The notes under the pieces were generated by a model. That model was given only the letters and a program-made list of their open reading frames with translations. It did not search any database and was not told the DNA's origin. A stretch of DNA of 64,000 nucleotides, from NCBI GenBank assembly GCA_003024785.1, contig PUQB01000179.1:1-64000 (forward strand). Reading direction: 5' to 3'. The stretch's first letter is position 1, and each line of letters begins with the position of its first letter. The DNA is from Selaginella tamariscina. Its lineage: Eukaryota; Streptophyta; Lycopodiopsida; Selaginellales; Selaginellaceae. The position numbers and the translations under genes were made by a program. Below, piece by piece: positions 46,975 through 60,200 of the stretch.

Positions 46975-49900
46975 CTCCCCCGTAAACTGGTGCTCAAAAG
47001 ACTCTGAGGCCCCCCCCGGAACAAAGCGAACTTGGTTGGGCCCAGCAATTTGGTGAGCATGTCCGCCACCATCTCATCTGCAGAAGAATGAGTCACCTTC
47101 ACCAAACTGCCTTTTACAAGCTCCCGAACGTAGTGAAATTGAATGAGCACATGCTTGGTCCGTCCATGATAGACAAGGTTCTTGCTCATAGCAATGCTAC
47201 TCTGATTGTCACACCAGTTGAGCATGGGGGTTCGTTGCACTGCTCCAAGCTCCTATAAGAGTCCCCACATCCATATAAGCTCCTTGCATCCAAAAATGAG
47301 GGAAATGTACTCAGCCTACAGACGAAAGGGCCACCACACTTTGCCTCTTACTCCCCCATGCAATTGAGGCCCTGCACAATTCCAAAGAGTAGCTAGTGGT
47401 GGACCGAGCTCCTTTGTTTGTCCCCCAACTTGCATCAATGTAAGTGACCAGCTGAGTGTCATGGCCTCTGAGAAGCATAGGCTGTGGTGAGGCGTTCCCT
47501 TTAGGTACCTGAGTACATGTTTGGCAGCCTTCCAATGGCACAAACTCGGAGCAGATCCAAACTGGCTAAGCAGCACAGTGGCATATGCTATGTTCGATTT
47601 AGAGGAAAACGCCAAAAACATCAAACAACCTATGAGGTTGCGGTACGGAATCTCAGAATCACATATCTCTCCTCCCGTTTGAGGCGAGTTCAGATTGACA
47701 GCACCAACGAGCATGGGAGTTTCAACTGGACGGCAGTTCTACATGCCAAACTGAGAGAGAAGAGATTGCACATAGTGCTGCTGGTGAATCTTCAAAGTCC
47801 CAGCTTGCATATCCCGCTCAATTTGTAGGCCCAAGAACATCTTCACCTCTCCCATGTCCTTCATCCAAAACCGTTGTGCCAAGCTTGCTTTCAACCTGCC
47901 AATCCCATCTTCATCACCTCCAGTGATGAGGAGATCATCCACATACAGGGCAACAATGATCCGTCCACGACCAACTCCCCGCACATAAACATTGGAATCA
48001 CTATGTGTTCTTCGAAAGCCTTGTCGACGCAAAGCTTCATCAAACTTCTAGTACCACACCCGAGAAGCTTACTTGAGACCATACAAGGCCTTGTTAAGGC
48101 GCCAGGCTCGAGTTGTGTCCCCATGCCCGGGAAAGCCTAGGGGAATGCGCATGAAGATCTCCTCATGCAAATCCCCATGCAAGAACGCGGTCTTCACATC
48201 CATCTGGTGCACTTGCCACCTTCTGGTGTTAGCAAGTGCAAAGAGTGCGTGGACACTAGGCAACTTAACCACAGGCAAAAGTGTCTCCTCATAGTCAACT
48301 CTCGCACCTGGGTGAAGCCTTTTGCCACGAGTCTGGCTTTGTGTTTGACATCCCCAGTCAGGGGATCCACTGTCCGCTTGAAGACCCACTTGTAGTCAAC
48401 AAGTGGACGTCGATGTGGGGCAGCACACTCATTGAATGTGCAATTCTGCACTTGTGCATCTACTTCGTCCTGAATGGCCCGCTTCCACTTAAGAGACTCC
48501 ACTCTGGTCACCACATCTTCAAAGGTGGAAGGAACCTTCTCATCCACAAACATGCACATCTCGGCTTCCTCATCAAGTAGAGAAGTGGCATCTTCCAACA
48601 CCTTGCAAGAAGGCACTCTCGTGCGTGGTCTGTCTTGAGCTACCACATGATCTGGCATGCCCGCCGGCGAGGGACATGAGGAGGCTGATCAACCTGCTGC
48701 TCCAGCTGCTCAGGTGCTAGCTACTCATGGACATCAACTAGTTGCTCCAGCTGTGCTACCGCTCAGGCTGTTCAAGTGCCATCTGCTCATGAACATCAAC
48801 ATCACCTGGATCACCTCGAGCATCACCTGGCAGCTGCTCCCCCAAGGCATCAAGGCCATGGTCTTCCCCTATGTCCACAAAACCAACTGGGATTAGGGGA
48901 GCCAACAAGTCATCATCAATGAAGGAGTCCACAGGTTGTTTCGTGGAAGGACACCATGTGAGGTCATCCTTAGCAAACACCACATCCGTGCTGATGATGG
49001 TGCATTTTTCCACCAAGTTCCATAGCCTGTATGCTTTTCGACACCATTCATCATCTTGTGCATAGCCAACAAAGATCAACTTCTGGCTCTTTGGGTCTAG
49101 CTTCTTCCGCAGCTGGTCAAGAATATGGACATACGCTGTACAACCAAACACCCTGAGGTGGGATATATTAGGCTTCAGACCCGTCCATGCTTCCTCAAGC
49201 GTCTTGCCTTTCAATGCCATAGTTGGCAACCGGTTCTGAACATGCATGGCTACCGCAATAACCTCTTACCAGAACTCCTTGCCCAAATGTGCATGAGCAA
49301 GAAGGCTGCGCTCTGCATTCACCAACATCTAGTTCTTCCTCTCAGCCACGCCATTCTGTTCGGAGGTGTACTGGGTGGTGACGTGGTGTTGAATACCGGC
49401 ATTCTGACACAACTCTTGCATGATGGAGTTAAGGTATTCCTTGCCACCGTCCGTGCGCAAGGCCTTAAGCTTCTTGCCAACTTGAGTTTCCACCACAGCT
49501 CTGTACACGCGGAAAGCCTCCACCATCTCACTTTTACGACGTAGGAAGAAAAGTTTAGTGAGGCAACTGAAGTCATCAATGAACGTAAGAATGTAACATG
49601 CGCCAAAATGACTCGGGATGTCCATGGGCCCACAGGTTGGAGTGCACCAGCTCCAAAAGCTCTAAAGAGTGGTGCTTTGAAGATCCAAAACTTCGGCGAT
49701 GATGTTTGCCCAACACACATGACTCACAAAATGCATGTGAAAAACCAGGCCTCAAATCCAACCCTTCCACCATGTAGTTGGACACAAGCTCGTGTAGTGC
49801 CTTGTGATTTGCATGACCCAACCGGCAATGCCACAAATAGGCATTTGCACCAACGACGTTCTCAGTGGCTGCAGCAAGATGAGGGTGTGAGAGAATCTCA

Positions 49901-51265
49901 TACAAGTTTCCACGTCGCCTGGCATGGAGAACTTTCCTCCCAATCACACGGAAATCCAACTTGTGATATAAATCCGCACCATGACTAGTAAACACGATCA
50001 ACTTCTCGTCGTCACACAACTTTGCCACCGACATAAGGTTTTTCTGCATGCCTGGGACGTGCAAGGCATCTTTGAATGTCATCTCCCCACCGTCTTGAAG
50101 TGGGAGTGTTAAAGTGCCTCAACCAGCAATGTCCAATCGGGCATTGTTCCCCACCACACCACTACTTTGAGCTGGGATATATTGTTCAAACATCAACTTG
50201 TTATTAGTCATGAGGCTAGTGCAACCTGAATCAAGCACCCATGAGTGCATCTTCCTGCTGCTCTCAGCATTGAGGGACTCCTCCGCTATGAAGGACTCTT
50301 CTTCCCATTCACCTTCTTCACTTTCAACACTGACATTAGCCTTCCCATTTGCATGGGGGCAGTCCCTGCCCCAGTGTCCAAACCCTCGGCATATCTTGCA
50401 TTGGTCATGGCCAAGCCGACCTCCTCATCCTCAACCTCTGCATTCTCGTGCGCCCTTCTCCGATTCCCTTTTGAAAGTTGCTCGTCCACGTCCACCTCGG
50501 CCAACCCAACCACTGTCTTGAGCTCCTTGGCTAGCCCAGGCATTGCCCAGGGCTGGAGGCGGCAAGAGTGCAACAGCATCACGCCCGGCCAGTTCATGCT
50601 CGGGAACCCATCGTTTGGCATACATGACTTCATGCAAAGCATTGGTTTTGGCCTTCTCCTTGCGGAGCAAGGCTATGGCCACAAGCTTGGCCACCGCCGT
50701 TTCAAATGTAAGATTGTCCTCATGATTGAGAGCCTCGACATCCCTGTCCCATTGAGCAAGGAGGAACAGGTAGAGCTTCACCTTTTGCATGGAATCCGGG
50801 ATGATATGCTCGTCCCCTTGGGCAACAAGTTTAGCAAAGAGCCGACTCAGCTTGTCCGCATGCTCCTGCATGTCTCCATCTTTGTAGACACAGGCCCTCA
50901 AGCTCCGAGTGGATCCGCATGACTTCCATGTCGGTCTTTTTCCTATAGGTGTCCGACAGCCACTTCCAGACTTCAGCAGGGGACTTGTCAGTATCCACCT
51001 TGAGCATAATCCCCGAGCTGAGGTAAGTACAGATGCAGCTCACGGCATGCTCAACCCGCACTTTCCACTCCTGGTGGATTCTAAGGGTCTCATTGGAGTT
51101 TCCCTCCGACGGCTCCAGGTCAGTCCCATGGACGAGCCCAAAAACTCCTTTGACAGGCAGCTGAGTCTCCATCAATTTCTTCCACAGCAGAAAGTTCTAC
51201 CCCTTGAACACAAAGGGCTTGCTCCCACATGAGCTTCCAAAGGAATCCTCACCAGATTCGGCCAT
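46975..51265 (-). pseudogene. Ty1/copia gag-pol, multiply interrupted
   Basis: On the minus strand the gag starts at 51265 (MAESGEDSFGSS), with a stop after about 22 codons. Gag continues to the zinc knuckle CKICRGFGHWGRDCP near 50400. The protease site WVLDSGCTSLMT follows, then GAG-pre-integrase (HCRLGHANHKALHELV) at about 49860, the integrase core (FIDDFSCLTKLFFL, TDGGKEYLN), RT (DYKWVFKRTVDPLTG, VHQMDVKTAFLHGDL, ALYVDDLLITGGDE) and RNase H (WCDNQSSIAMSKNLVYHGRTKH). This protease-integrase-RT-RNase H order defines copia. Frames change at least eight times, so the element is dead although its LTRs are still about 95 % alike. Confidence 0.92.
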
Positions 51266-51316
51266 GGCCTCCCACTAGGCTACATTACACATTGCTCCCC
51301 ACCCAAATCAGAAGCA

Positions 51317-51328
51317 GCTCTGATACCA
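51317..51328 (-). promoter_or_regulatory. Primer-binding site of the copia element
   Basis: The minus strand reads TGGTATCAGAGC directly next to the 5' LTR, a perfect match to the 3' end of initiator tRNA-Met. Confidence 0.9.
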
Positions 51329-51459
51329 TGTTCAGAATCTAACATAAGACCCTATCTATAGAACATATCGCACGCGTAGCATTGGAAAGCAAGAAACATC
51401 ACCATAGAACCCTAAAACCCTGTCTCTGTTACAATGGAGCATCAGTTTATGTCTCAACA
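51329..51459 (-). repeat. 5' LTR of the Ty1/copia element (minus strand)
   Basis: 131 bp, TGTTCAGAATC to GTCTCAACA on the plus strand, followed by the target duplication CCTTA (51460-51464), identical to the one at 46838-46842. Confidence 0.93.
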
Positions 51460-51464
51460 CCTTA

Positions 51465-52436
51465 CAATCAAGACAGAGGAGAAAGTCCATCTGTTAGTGG
51501 GTTCCAATATGCCTTTTTAGAGGGCAGTTCCTGGAAACAAAAAGTAGGCAGAAGAGTTTGTGAAGAAAGCCCTTGGAGGTTCGGTAGGAGAAACTTTCAT
51601 GTTTGAAGAATCCTTCCAAGGGTTTACAGGAATGTGGTAGAATGGCAGTAAGGAAGAAGGAGGGGTTCGAGGTCACGAGAGATATCCTTGAGTTATGGGA
51701 TGACAAACAAGCCATGTTGGCAAGGCTTCGGAAACTTAGAGAGGATGATACATTGTCGAGAACACGGGGCTTGAGAAAGATGGTGGCTATCTTTGACCAC
51801 ATGAAAAATCTCACTAGAATTCCTAAGGCTTTTATTGATGACTGGCACGTGGTTGTTGAATTTGTAGATTAGAGAGTTGAAAAAGACTCGAGAGGATGGA
51901 GATGCTTTCTCATGGACGAGTTTCGTATGAGTGAAGAAGAAATAAGTTACATGGTGAGCAAGAGAGACCAAGAGATGTTAGATCGTTGTTGAGAGGGCAA
52001 GGAATCAATAGCTCATGGTGAAATGGGTTTATTACACAAAGCTATGGCAAAGGGTGCTTTGAAGGAGCTTAAGGTGGTAGATGGAAGACAATCTACACAA
52101 GGCCTCCGTGAGAGAAAGGGATATGTTTACTTGGCAGTGTCTAAGTTGTTATGCCCTCTTTGTGAGGAGAGTCTCGCCTACTTCCAAGCAACATTCAATC
52201 GTCGTCTAGTCCACTTAGGATGGCACGGTAAGATTTCAGCGTCCTGGAGGTTTCTTTGGAAGCACAAAGACCCATTGACTCTTAGGCTCATTGGCTTTGT
52301 TTCTCAATGGTTGAACAAAGACATCCAACTTATGAGGGAGAGGAGAGCTCAACAACTACAGGTGCATTTTGTACAAGACTATGAAAGTGAGAGTGATGTA
52401 GAACTTGGTTTTGAGGGCATGGAGGGCGAGAGCTAA
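51465..52436 (+). pseudogene. Decayed coding-like region, family not recognised
   Basis: Three successive plus-strand frames look coding: up to 51606 (GSSWKQKVGRRVCEESPWRF), 51603-51872 (LRKLREDDTLSRTRGLRKM) and 52023-52436 (LVHLGWHGKISASWRFLWKH, acidic end DYESESDVELGFEG). They are rich in charged residues and separated by stops and frameshifts. The 137-codon last frame contains a Cys pair (LLCPLCEES). I do not recognise a family. It could be an old gene or the captured or coding part of an uncharacterised element, and the copia element inserted just upstream. Confidence 0.4.
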
Positions 52437-54264
52437 TTGGAGTTAATATTATAGTATAATTATGTATTTTTGTTTAAGCTATACTAATACGACTTATAGT
52501 TTAGCATATACCATGCGAGTATTCCATATTAGAATAAAGACGTTGCTCTCATAATAAAGCCATGATGTTTATTATATACTCAATAACACATGCATGTGCA
52601 CATCCACTTAGCTGCAGCATATACATATCTAGGCACTCGAGTTGTTTAAGATTGGTTTCTTCCTTGATACTAGCTAATTGTGAGCTACTTGTTTATATAA
52701 TATGTAGAAGTATATGTTTGCATAAGTTACGTATGCATGTGTATGGGGAAACGGTCACTGCTTAGTTAACGTCAGTGAAGAAGGCAAACTACGGAACTAC
52801 GAAATGGGGATGAGGAATTAGTGAGAACAATAGAGCCTTATGGAGTGCCATTATGGTGTACTTTTTTAACATTGACAACCCGGTGGCAGAATGCAATAAA
52901 TGGAGAACCCCGGGGTGCTAGTTTAAATCCTAGCCGCTCATCAAGGACTCTTTTTAATCTGCACCATTCATTTGCACGTCCGAATATAATACATGTCAGC
53001 AGAATAAAGGAATAAAAGTACATGTGGCCGGTGATTGTATTTACATTGCCTAGTCATTTTATCTTATTTCATATGTGAGGAACATGTTACATCCCTCGGC
53101 CATTTACAACCATCCATGACCATGTTGTCTTGCATGTCGTCATTCAGTATCGTAACGTACACTTTTATTATTCCATGTTTGACACTGCTTTGTTGCCGCC
53201 ACTACCATTTATAATAATGGCCATTTATACTCCTCATTTCCTCACGAGCTCACGTGTTGCAGTTCATGCATCTTTATATTTGAAATATATGCATTCTTAT
53301 ACACTATACATTCACTTGACCAGGTTCTTTCCATGTCCACTCGAACATGCCTCTCTTTTGTTGATTGACAGTATTGCAATGATGACATAGTTAATGCTTC
53401 CATCTACGATAGTGTGTACCATACGACGAGTTTACAATATGTTGTAAACACAAAGGATGAAGCATGTTCTTAACATAAATAGAACCCACACTCATATAAA
53501 TAAGAATACTCACAACAAAATTCCATAGGTGCATCCCCTTACTTATGTTGTAAAGATAGCATTGGATAGAGCCTAACTATTAATTTGCAAGCCCTTCTGG
53601 ATGCAACACATGCATTGCATCACTCAAAATTTCCATCTAACAAAAAAATCAACCTCATTAAATATGGAAATTTATAAGTACAACATTATATAATAAACAT
53701 GCAATATAACAAATATTGAACAAAACATACTAACTACTAAGGAATAGACATACACATTTATATATAAAAATGAACACTTGTTGAAGTTTAAGTTAATAAA
53801 TAATTTTTCGGAACTATACAATGGTTTCATAGAATACAAATGAAAAATAAGACATACTATATATAATATATATATATATATATAACATCAGCATAAGGAG
53901 AAATACTATTTATACTAGAGTTGAGCAAACCATTCTTAGTGCATTAATAAGAATTAGCTTGCACACTTCCTCAAATGTATAATTGTTGAAGATGCATGTT
54001 CATCAAAAACTGACAATACAATATTGTGAAAATAATTTAAAGACTTAACATGAAATACCTCTTCATGATGTGATACAAATGGTGAGAGACACCAACAAGG
54101 GATACTATTCATCCCTTATTGATTGCATAGAGTGTCCATCATGGGTCATTTCTCTGACCCATAGCCAACCTTAAAACATTAATCATGTGAGGCATATGAA
54201 CATGTGTATGGATGCACAAATATGTCATGGCCTATGCAACTCATTACGCATGAAATGGCATGTA
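52437..54264. other. AT-rich stretch, no gene seen
   Basis: Only short frames of 60-90 codons without motifs. A short TA microsatellite lies at about 53862-53884. Near 52905-52935 the words AACCCCGGGGTGCTAG and AGTTTAAATCCTAGC recall the B-box of tRNA-derived SINEs, but no complete element could be outlined. Confidence 0.4.
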
Positions 54265-54754
54265 TGTTGGAACACTGAGGCTGAACAAGCCAGGACTTAA
54301 ACCCGAGACCTTGCCAAGTGCTATACCACTAAGCTACTTGCTTTGGTCTGTGTCACGAGCGCATAGAGCCCACTTGGCTCTTAACACCCCCCTTAAGCTC
54401 ATGACACACACATGTCCAGCCAATCCAACTCAGACCCCACGTCCCCTGGGCTCAACACATTCTAGTTCACTACAATAACAAACACATGATAAACAAAAAA
54501 TGCGAAATATAAATATCCTAAAGGGTAACTAACTCCCCATGACATCTAACTAGACTTGAAATGACAAATCCCCTATAATCTCTTGATCTCCTAAATGCTC
54601 CAGCTAAGAGATCTTTTAAATTAACTCTTGGACTATTCTCCTCCTTGGACTGATCTCCTAAATGCTCCAGCTACGAAATCTTTAACTAACTCTTGAACTA
54701 TTTCCCTAGACTGATGCATGCAGAAGCTTTTACTTGCGTTGTCTGGTTCCAACA
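54265..54754 (-). repeat. 3' LTR of a truncated copia element
   Basis: On the plus strand it runs TGTTGGAACACTGAGG to GTCTGGTTCCAACA, with matching inverted ends TGTTGGAAC/GTTCCAACA, and is followed by TTCCCCCTCAAT, the polypurine tract reversed. It contains two copies of a block of about 65 bp (CTCCTAAATGCTCCAGCTA) at 54590-54715. The left 80 bp, on the minus strand, read like a shortened tRNA (TAGCTTAGTGG and GGTTTAAGTCC). Confidence 0.7.
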
Positions 54755-55640
54755 TTCCCCCTCAATGCATTAGAAGCTAAACACCACATGTTCATCTCTC
54801 AACCACTTAAGCCAAGCTCGAGGAGACACTTATGGAATTGCATTCTTGGCAATGTTTTCATAAACACATCCGCTGTCATTGAGTTCTCTTCCCCTTGATG
54901 TTAATTTTTCCTACTTCCACCTGATTCCTAGTGAAGTGGAACTGAGTTTGGATATGCTTTGCCTTAGACCAATTCATCGGATTTTTAACCAACTTCACAA
55001 TTGCTTGGTTATCATTGAAGATGACAGTAGCCTTCTCCTAAGGTGCACATGTTTCCTTCATTAACCTATGCAACCATATTGCTTCATTTGTTACCGAGCA
55101 TAACACCATATATTCAGCTTCACAAATGGACAATGTTATAGCCTTTTGCTTCCTACTTGCCAAGCTCACAACTCCCCCATTGAAAAGAAAACAAAAACAT
55201 GTTCTAGACCTTTGAGTTTCACAATCCCTTGGATAATCTGCATCTGCATACCCAACTAATTGAGCCTTCCCTATTCCTGAGTAAGTTATCCTTAGTTTTG
55301 TTGTTCCTTAAAGGTACCTGAGAATTCGTTTTACTGCTTTCTGTTGGTTGGAAAAGGAGAACTCATATGTTGGCTAATAGTGATCAATGTTGTTGCTAAG
55401 TCTGGTCAAGTGCACACCATGAAGTGCATCAAACTCTGCACTATGTTTGGAAATGAAACTCCTTCCATAACTGATGAACCATAGATGTTGGTGCTGCCAT
55501 TGTCTTGGTTCCTAACATCCCAAACTGTTTTAGCACTCCCTCAACGTTCAGCTTTTGAGAAATGGTGACTTGTTCTTCCTATCTCAAACTACTTGAATCT
55601 GTCATTTAGTTGATTGCTGTCAACAGATGTCTGTTGTGTT
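54755..55640 (-). pseudogene. Copia RT/RNase H relic
   Basis: The minus strand reads (across frames) GYADADYPRDCETQRS, SLASRKQKAITLSICEAEYM, NDNQAIVKLVKNPMNW and SKAKHIQTQFHFTRNQVEVG. This is the C-terminal RNase H end of Ty1/copia polyproteins. RT sequence is only faintly visible to about 55640. Gag, protease, integrase and the 5' LTR are missing, so this is a 5'-truncated copy. Confidence 0.75.
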
Positions 55641-56100
55641 GAATCTTGTGGAACCAAACTTCTTACCACACTTGACTGCTTCTAAGTAGCTGCTTACAAA
55701 TTCCTCTCTCACCTTTGTCAATGTCTGAGAGCTCCTCTCTATTCATTGTACAGAATCTGTATGTACGGAGTTCAATAAATACGTATGCTCCCTCTCCCTC
55801 TCTCCGGCTTACATCAAGATGAGCACCAAGCGTGGTTAGATTGACAATGAAAGCACCTGCCCGTCTCTCCCTCATAAGAGGAAGCATATACGTAGATTTG
55901 GATATATGTTGACGCACGCGGAGATGAATATACATCTCAATGGTAAGAAAAATCTACATTGTGTGTGTGTGTGTGTGTGTGTTTGCCTTTGCGCCAAAGA
56001 TATCAGAAGAAAGTGAACTTAACTAAGATAAGTTAAAATGTTGTGTATGCTGTATTCGTGTTGTTTTATAGACATACAAAGCATATGTCATGTATGTGTG
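55641..56100. other. Spacer with a (TG)n microsatellite
   Basis: A 90-codon minus-strand frame (55663-55935) has no known motif. A (TG) run lies at about 55960-55982. The next LTR starts directly at 56101. Confidence 0.45.
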
Positions 56101-57075
56101 TGTCAGAGTTTTTACCTGGTGCCACAAAGGCGGCTTGCCAGGTGCCAACCCTGGAATCCCCTCTCTGGAAACCCCACGGAATCTGGTAAAATAACCCGTA
56201 TTAGGAACTCAAGCCTTAGGAACTCAAACCCCTAACTGACTAAGCCCACGAACGAGACTCACCTTGTGGATCAGGATACACGGGCTAGCCGAGCTTTAGG
56301 TGTCGTTCCTAGCTTGGCGTGGTTGAGGCGGCCGGAGCAAGGCCTCAACCACTAGTTCTGCGGAACGTGAACTTGGGCAATGTCTTTGAGCTTCCGGGCA
56401 GGTTTCGGACCAAGGAATCTGATTAACTCCTTGGAAGTGACGTGCCCTATCTCAAAGGCAAAAATCCTGCCAACGATAAGGATAGTCTAACCCTAGGGTG
56501 GGTTAACCCCCTGTCGTGTGGAAGTTTGGGCGGCACAACGAAGGGTTGCACCTTGACGACACAAGCTTAGCTTGCACCGGTAGGAGGTTAACGAGCTCTC
56601 TTTTGAACCCAGGAAGCCTCAACATATACTCTACCTTATTTATGTGACGGACCCCCCCCCTGTTTACCTAAATGAGTAAGTGGGCTGGCACGGAAATGCC
56701 AGCCCTTAGAGAAAATGGTTGTCCTAACCTAACCCTAAACCTAACCCCTAGGGGGGGGATTAGGGCGTGGGGTTAGGGCAACCCTAGGGTTAAGTCAACC
56801 CTAGGGGTGTCCCTAACCCTTTTTGACAAGCTATATGTAACGAAAAACCTACCTTTTGTAACGTCAAACTGGGAGAGAGTTTTCTAGAGGGTAAGTACTA
56901 CCTTTGCCTAGAGTTTCTCGAGGTACCTAGTGACAGCCGGTCGGACTACCCCTAAACACCTAAGTGCACTAAGCGGGGCTGTTTCTCACTACAACTAGGG
57001 TTCGCCACACAACTCGGTAGGTAACAACAGTCAAACCCCAAAGTAAAGGGTCGAGTCATAGTAAAAACTATGACA
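56101..57075 (-). repeat. 3' LTR of chromovirus C (minus strand)
   Basis: Starts TGTCAGAGTTTTTACCTGG and ends AAAAACTATGACA on the plus strand. It is the reverse complement of the element A LTR, slightly more diverged, with a 9-C tract at 56652-56660. Confidence 0.9.
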
Positions 57076-57230
57076 CACTCCCCGCCTTTGAAAATGTCAA
57101 CTACCCCTAAACACCTAAGTGCACTAAGTGGGGCTGTTTCTCACTACAACTAGGGTTCGTCACACAACTCGGTAGGTAACAACAGTCAAACCCCAAAGTA
57201 AAGGGTCGAGTCATAGTAAAAACAATGACA
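57076..57230 (-). repeat. Tandem duplication of LTR edge and polypurine tract
   Basis: CACTCCCCGCCTTTGAAAATG appears at 57076 and again at 57231. The sequence between them repeats the last about 130 bp of the LTR (from CTACCCCTAAACACC to AAAAACAATGACA). The element thus has two polypurine tracts and two LTR starts. Confidence 0.85.
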
Positions 57231-60200
57231 CACTCCCCGCCTTTGAAAATGTCAACGTCCTCGTTGACATCCAACTCCAAGACTAGATAACGTTAGAAAA
57301 AAATTAACCAAAACTAACATATCACTCTATGTGGAGTCAGCCAAAAGTTCACATAAGTTTTATTACCCCCCTTGCATTACGCGAAACCAAGTACTTCAAA
57401 AACCGTTGTTCACTGAGTCGTAAACCCAGCTGCCGGAGGCACCACCTGCGACATGAACTCACTTGGAGACCTTTTGCACGTCTGCAAAGTCTGTCACCCG
57501 ACGCACATAACACTGGTTAATTTCTTTATTTAACTAGAATTTATATAGGAGGCCTCTAGTTAGTGTTGTTGCCGGCCCCTTGGTTAATAAGAAATAAAGA
57601 CTTGCTTTATTCCTTATCATCATTACTAACAGTTTGAGACCTTGCCTCAAACTCCTTCACTATCTCCATCGCGTTCTGTAGATTATCCAATGGTTCCCAT
57701 GTCGACTCGCATGCCGGGTAACCCTTCCACTTGACAAGATATTCTCGTTTACGTTTTCGCGTCCCTCGGCGTTTAATATCCTTTGCATCCAATATCGACT
57801 CAACTTCGAACTCCTTCATATCGTCGACCAGCTCAGGAAGCGGACGTAAGTTTTCATATCTCTGCGGATGTTTCTCATCCTTGTGAAATGGCTCGAGTAA
57901 ATTGACATGAAACACATTGTGTATTGTTCCCAACTCCGGAGGAAGATCTAACTCATAAGCCACTTTCCCTACTTGCTTCACCACCTTGTATGGACCTATG
58001 TAGTGCGATTGAAATTTTCTCGAAAGAGTCGTTGGAACCTTCAGGTTTTTGGTACTCAACAATACCATATCCCCAACCTGATACTCTACATCCCACCGAT
58101 GTTTATCGTACTGCTGACGATACCTTTCCTGAGCTGCAGCCATCGCTTGACGAGCAGCTTCCCATGTTTGATACAATTGTCCAGTGAACTCTGCTACATA
58201 TGGAACTCGATTGCTATCATCTTTCGGTAACACCATACTCTGAGGAATACCACCTTTATTCCCAGTTAACACTTCCATTGGGCTACATCTGATTGCAGTG
58301 TGGATCGAGTTATTGTAACATATCTCAGCCATATCTCAGCCATATCTAAGTGTTCAGCCCAATCAAGTTGATCACCTTGAACATAGCATCTGAGATAGTC
58401 CTCGACTTGTCGATTCACCCTCTTCGTTTGACCATCAGTTTGCGGATGGTAGGTTGTACTGAACTTGAGCATTGTACCAAACTGCTTAAACAATGTCCCC
58501 CAAAACTTCCCAGTAAACCGAGGATTTCGATCTGAAATCATGGTTTCCGGTAGTCCGCGCATTCTTATGACTTTGTGGAAGAACAACTTTGCTGCTTGAA
58601 TTACATTCACTGTCTCTACAGTTGGAATGAAATGAGCAACCTTTGAAAACCGATCGACTACCACCATGAGCGCATTAAAACCACACGATTTTGGCAATCC
58701 CATGATAAAGTTCAAAGTAACACTTTGAAATGGCCTCTCTGGAATCGGTATACACTGCAACTTCCCAGCTCGTTTTTGCGATCGGCTCTTTACTTGTTGA
58801 CATGTGGGGCATGTCTTGACATATTTGGCAACATCATCTATCATACCCGGCCAATAGAATCCCTGCTTTAACAACGCCAACGTCTTATGCCTCCCACCAT
58901 GTCCTGCCAAAGGAACATCGTGATGCTCTCTTAACAGCCTTTCCCTCCATGTCCCTTCTGGAACATAGAGTCTCTTTTCTTTATAATAAAGAACTCCATC
59001 TCGTACCGCAAAATGTGCCTGTTTGAGTGCATCCATTCGACTTTCTATTCCTGCTGGAATATTACCATCTCTTCGTAACTGATGAACTTGTTTCCTCTTT
59101 GCCACCAGGCTCAAAGCCTCCTTAGCAAACTTGTCCTGAGGATACGCCGTCACAAATTCATCCAAAAGTTGAAATGGGTGCTGACATAATCGAAGATGAC
59201 CCTTTCTACTGAGTGCATCAGCTACCACATTGTCCTTTCCCGCTTTATGTTTGATTTCAGGCTGAAATCGTGCCAACTTCTGCTGCCATCTAGCATACTT
59301 CGGCGATAGCTTCGGCTGCGTTTCAAAATACCTTAGAGTTACACTATCTGTCCAAACCACAGTACCATGACTTGGAAGATAATGACGCCAATACTCCAAG
59401 GAAGCAACAATAGCATACATCTCCTTTTCGTGAGTAGGCCATCGAGTTTGCGCGGCATCTAACTTCTTCGAGAAAAAGGACACTGGATGTCCTTTTGTTG
59501 CAATACACCACCAATTGCAAAGTCGGAAGCGTCACATTCTATCTTCAAAGATGGGCAACTGCAAAACTGGCTCAGAAGAGATAGCCTCTTTGAGTTTGAC
59601 GAACGCACGTTGGCACTCTGGAGTCCAATGCCATGGAATGTTTTTCGTAAGATCTGTCAATGGGGCCGCTATTTCCGAGTAACCCTTTATGAATCTTCGG
59701 TAATACCCTGTAGACCAAGAAATGATCTAACTTCATGCACATCTTTTAAAGTCATCCACTCAGTAATAGCTTGAATTTTCTTTGGGTCCATGGCAACCTC
59801 CCCACCTGAGATCAAGTGTCCCAAGAAATCTATCTTGGTTTGACCAAATGCGCACTTGCTTTCTTTAGCATACAACTGGTTCTCTCTCAATCTCTGAAAC
59901 ACTTTTTCTAAGTGTTCCACATGTTCCTCAATTGTCGAACTGAAAATCAGAATGTCATCAATATACACCACTACGAACTCGTAGATAGTCTCTAAACACA
60001 TCATCCATCATTGTGCAAAAAGTTGCTGGAGCATTGCACAACCCGAATGGAAGACTAGAAACTCAAATGATCCATAACGCGTTCGAAAAGCGGTCTTCTC
60101 AATGTCATTCTCTGCTACCCGAATCTGATGGTACCCGATCTCAAGTCTATTCTTGAAAAATACTTTGCTTTCGATAGCCTATCAAATAAGTCGTCCACTC

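Noticed and set aside
54265..54345. Functional tRNA gene
   Set aside because: The A and B boxes are too close together and no anticodon arm or acceptor stem can be formed.
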